A stretch of 60,228 bases of DNA from an uncultured Anaerolineae bacterium. GTDB lineage: Bacteria; Chloroflexota; Anaerolineae; Anaerolineales; Villigracilaceae. This document shows positions 59,968 through 60,228 of the stretch, piece after piece. Each line of letters starts with the position of its first letter. Position 1 is the stretch's first letter. The position numbers and the translations under genes were made by a program. Below the pieces are notes generated by a model. It made no database searches and was not told where the DNA came from. It worked only from the letters and a program-made list of their open reading frames with translations. The DNA lies in assembly GCA_903822545.1 (NCBI GenBank), contig CAIJPN010000142.1, positions 1 to 60,228 on the forward strand, given 5' to 3'.

Positions 59968-60228
59968 CAGCAAATTAGGGTTAACGAAAGTATGTGGCCA
60001 GTCTTGCCAATCGGTTGCCAGGCCCGCTTTCACAGGGTTATTTATGAGATAGAACAAAATTCGCTGAAATTCCTTTTCGCTGCGCACTATCGTAAGTTTT
60101 GTGCAAATACATCGTCAGATGCCAAAAACGGCAGAAAAACACAAGATCAGATGCGCAGGGTTAGCTGGATAGCGATTTGCCGCTTGACGAGAAATGATCT
60201 GCCGACATACACACTGCGTTCTTTGAAC
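59965..60228 (-). pseudogene. C-terminal remnant of a Y1/REP-associated (IS200-like) transposase
   Basis: On the minus strand the frame ending at 59965 reads IVRSEKEFQRILFYLINNPV followed by KAGLATDWQDWPHTFVNPNLL (in two pieces), the characteristic end of Y1_Tnp/REP-associated transposases. The expected preceding YD of the catalytic-domain tail (HKTYD) is present but in another frame, so there is a small indel near 60110. The start lies beyond the window edge. It is very likely inactive. Confidence 0.65.

Noticed and set aside
1-60228. CRISPR arrays
   Set aside because: No regularly spaced direct repeats with unique spacers and no cas genes were seen; the only tandem repeat structure is the riboswitch array.

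Overview
The window looks like chromosomal DNA of a free-living bacterium, most likely from the Chloroflexota, class Anaerolineae. The lineage is inferred from gene content: a TIGR03960 radical-SAM protein beside a DUF2344 protein, a BMP-type nucleoside/sugar ABC operon, ferredoxin-linked 2-oxoacid oxidoreductase, large secreted S8 and beta-propeller proteins, a CBS-containing family II pyrophosphatase and invasive palindromic repeats. No 16S or ribosomal protein gene is present, so this is not proven. Secretory signals and lipoboxes are common, and nothing points to a phage, plasmid or CRISPR array.

Layout. 1-4.2 kb (minus): tRNA-Arg(CCG), a PrsW-like membrane protease, DUF2344 coupled to a small membrane protein, and a TIGR03960 radical SAM enzyme. 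4.3-14.2 kb (minus): a secreted SBBP beta-propeller protein and a very large membrane-anchored alpha-2-macroglobulin. 14.4-26.8 kb (plus): a TolB-like lipoprotein, a DUF885 hydrolase, two large secreted subtilases (the first behind a c-di-GMP-I riboswitch) and a nucleotidyltransferase. 26.9-32.4 kb (plus): a glycosyltransferase/MalF fusion with MalG, then PrmC, a TsaC/Sua5 protein and a YqhA-family protein. 32.5-37.5 kb (minus): BMP-type ABC transporter. 38-43.5 kb (plus): FadR-type regulator, 2-oxoacid:ferredoxin oxidoreductase alpha and beta, aspartate ammonia-lyase and ArfB. 43.6-46.4 kb: NYN-LOTUS protein and a two-component system. 46.45-47.9 kb: three back-to-back GEMM-I riboswitch aptamers plus a terminator in front of a GH25-LysM muramidase. 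48-59.9 kb (minus): SPFH-HTH protein, zinc-ribbon protein, XdhC, cyclase-ATPase, CBS-pyrophosphatase, a DppB-DppC fusion and a fused molybdenum hydroxylase. The right edge holds the frameshifted tail of a Y1/REP-type transposase.

Most notable signals: (1) the triple GEMM array, where aptamer 1 has G but aptamers 2 and 3 have A at the ligand-discriminating position, so it may read c-di-GMP and 3',3'-cGAMP together; with the single aptamer before the subtilase it suggests a cyclic-dinucleotide regulon of extracellular hydrolases; (2) several families of short palindromic elements inserted in frame inside at least four protein genes (A2M, GT-MalF, prmC, the Mo-hydroxylase), with a transposase remnant and a REP-like palindrome at the right edge; (3) fused membrane proteins (GT-C+MalF, DppB+DppC); (4) a molybdenum hydroxylase whose first [2Fe-2S] cysteines are all replaced; (5) five genes whose -10 box lies 6-7 nt before the ATG, implying leaderless mRNAs.
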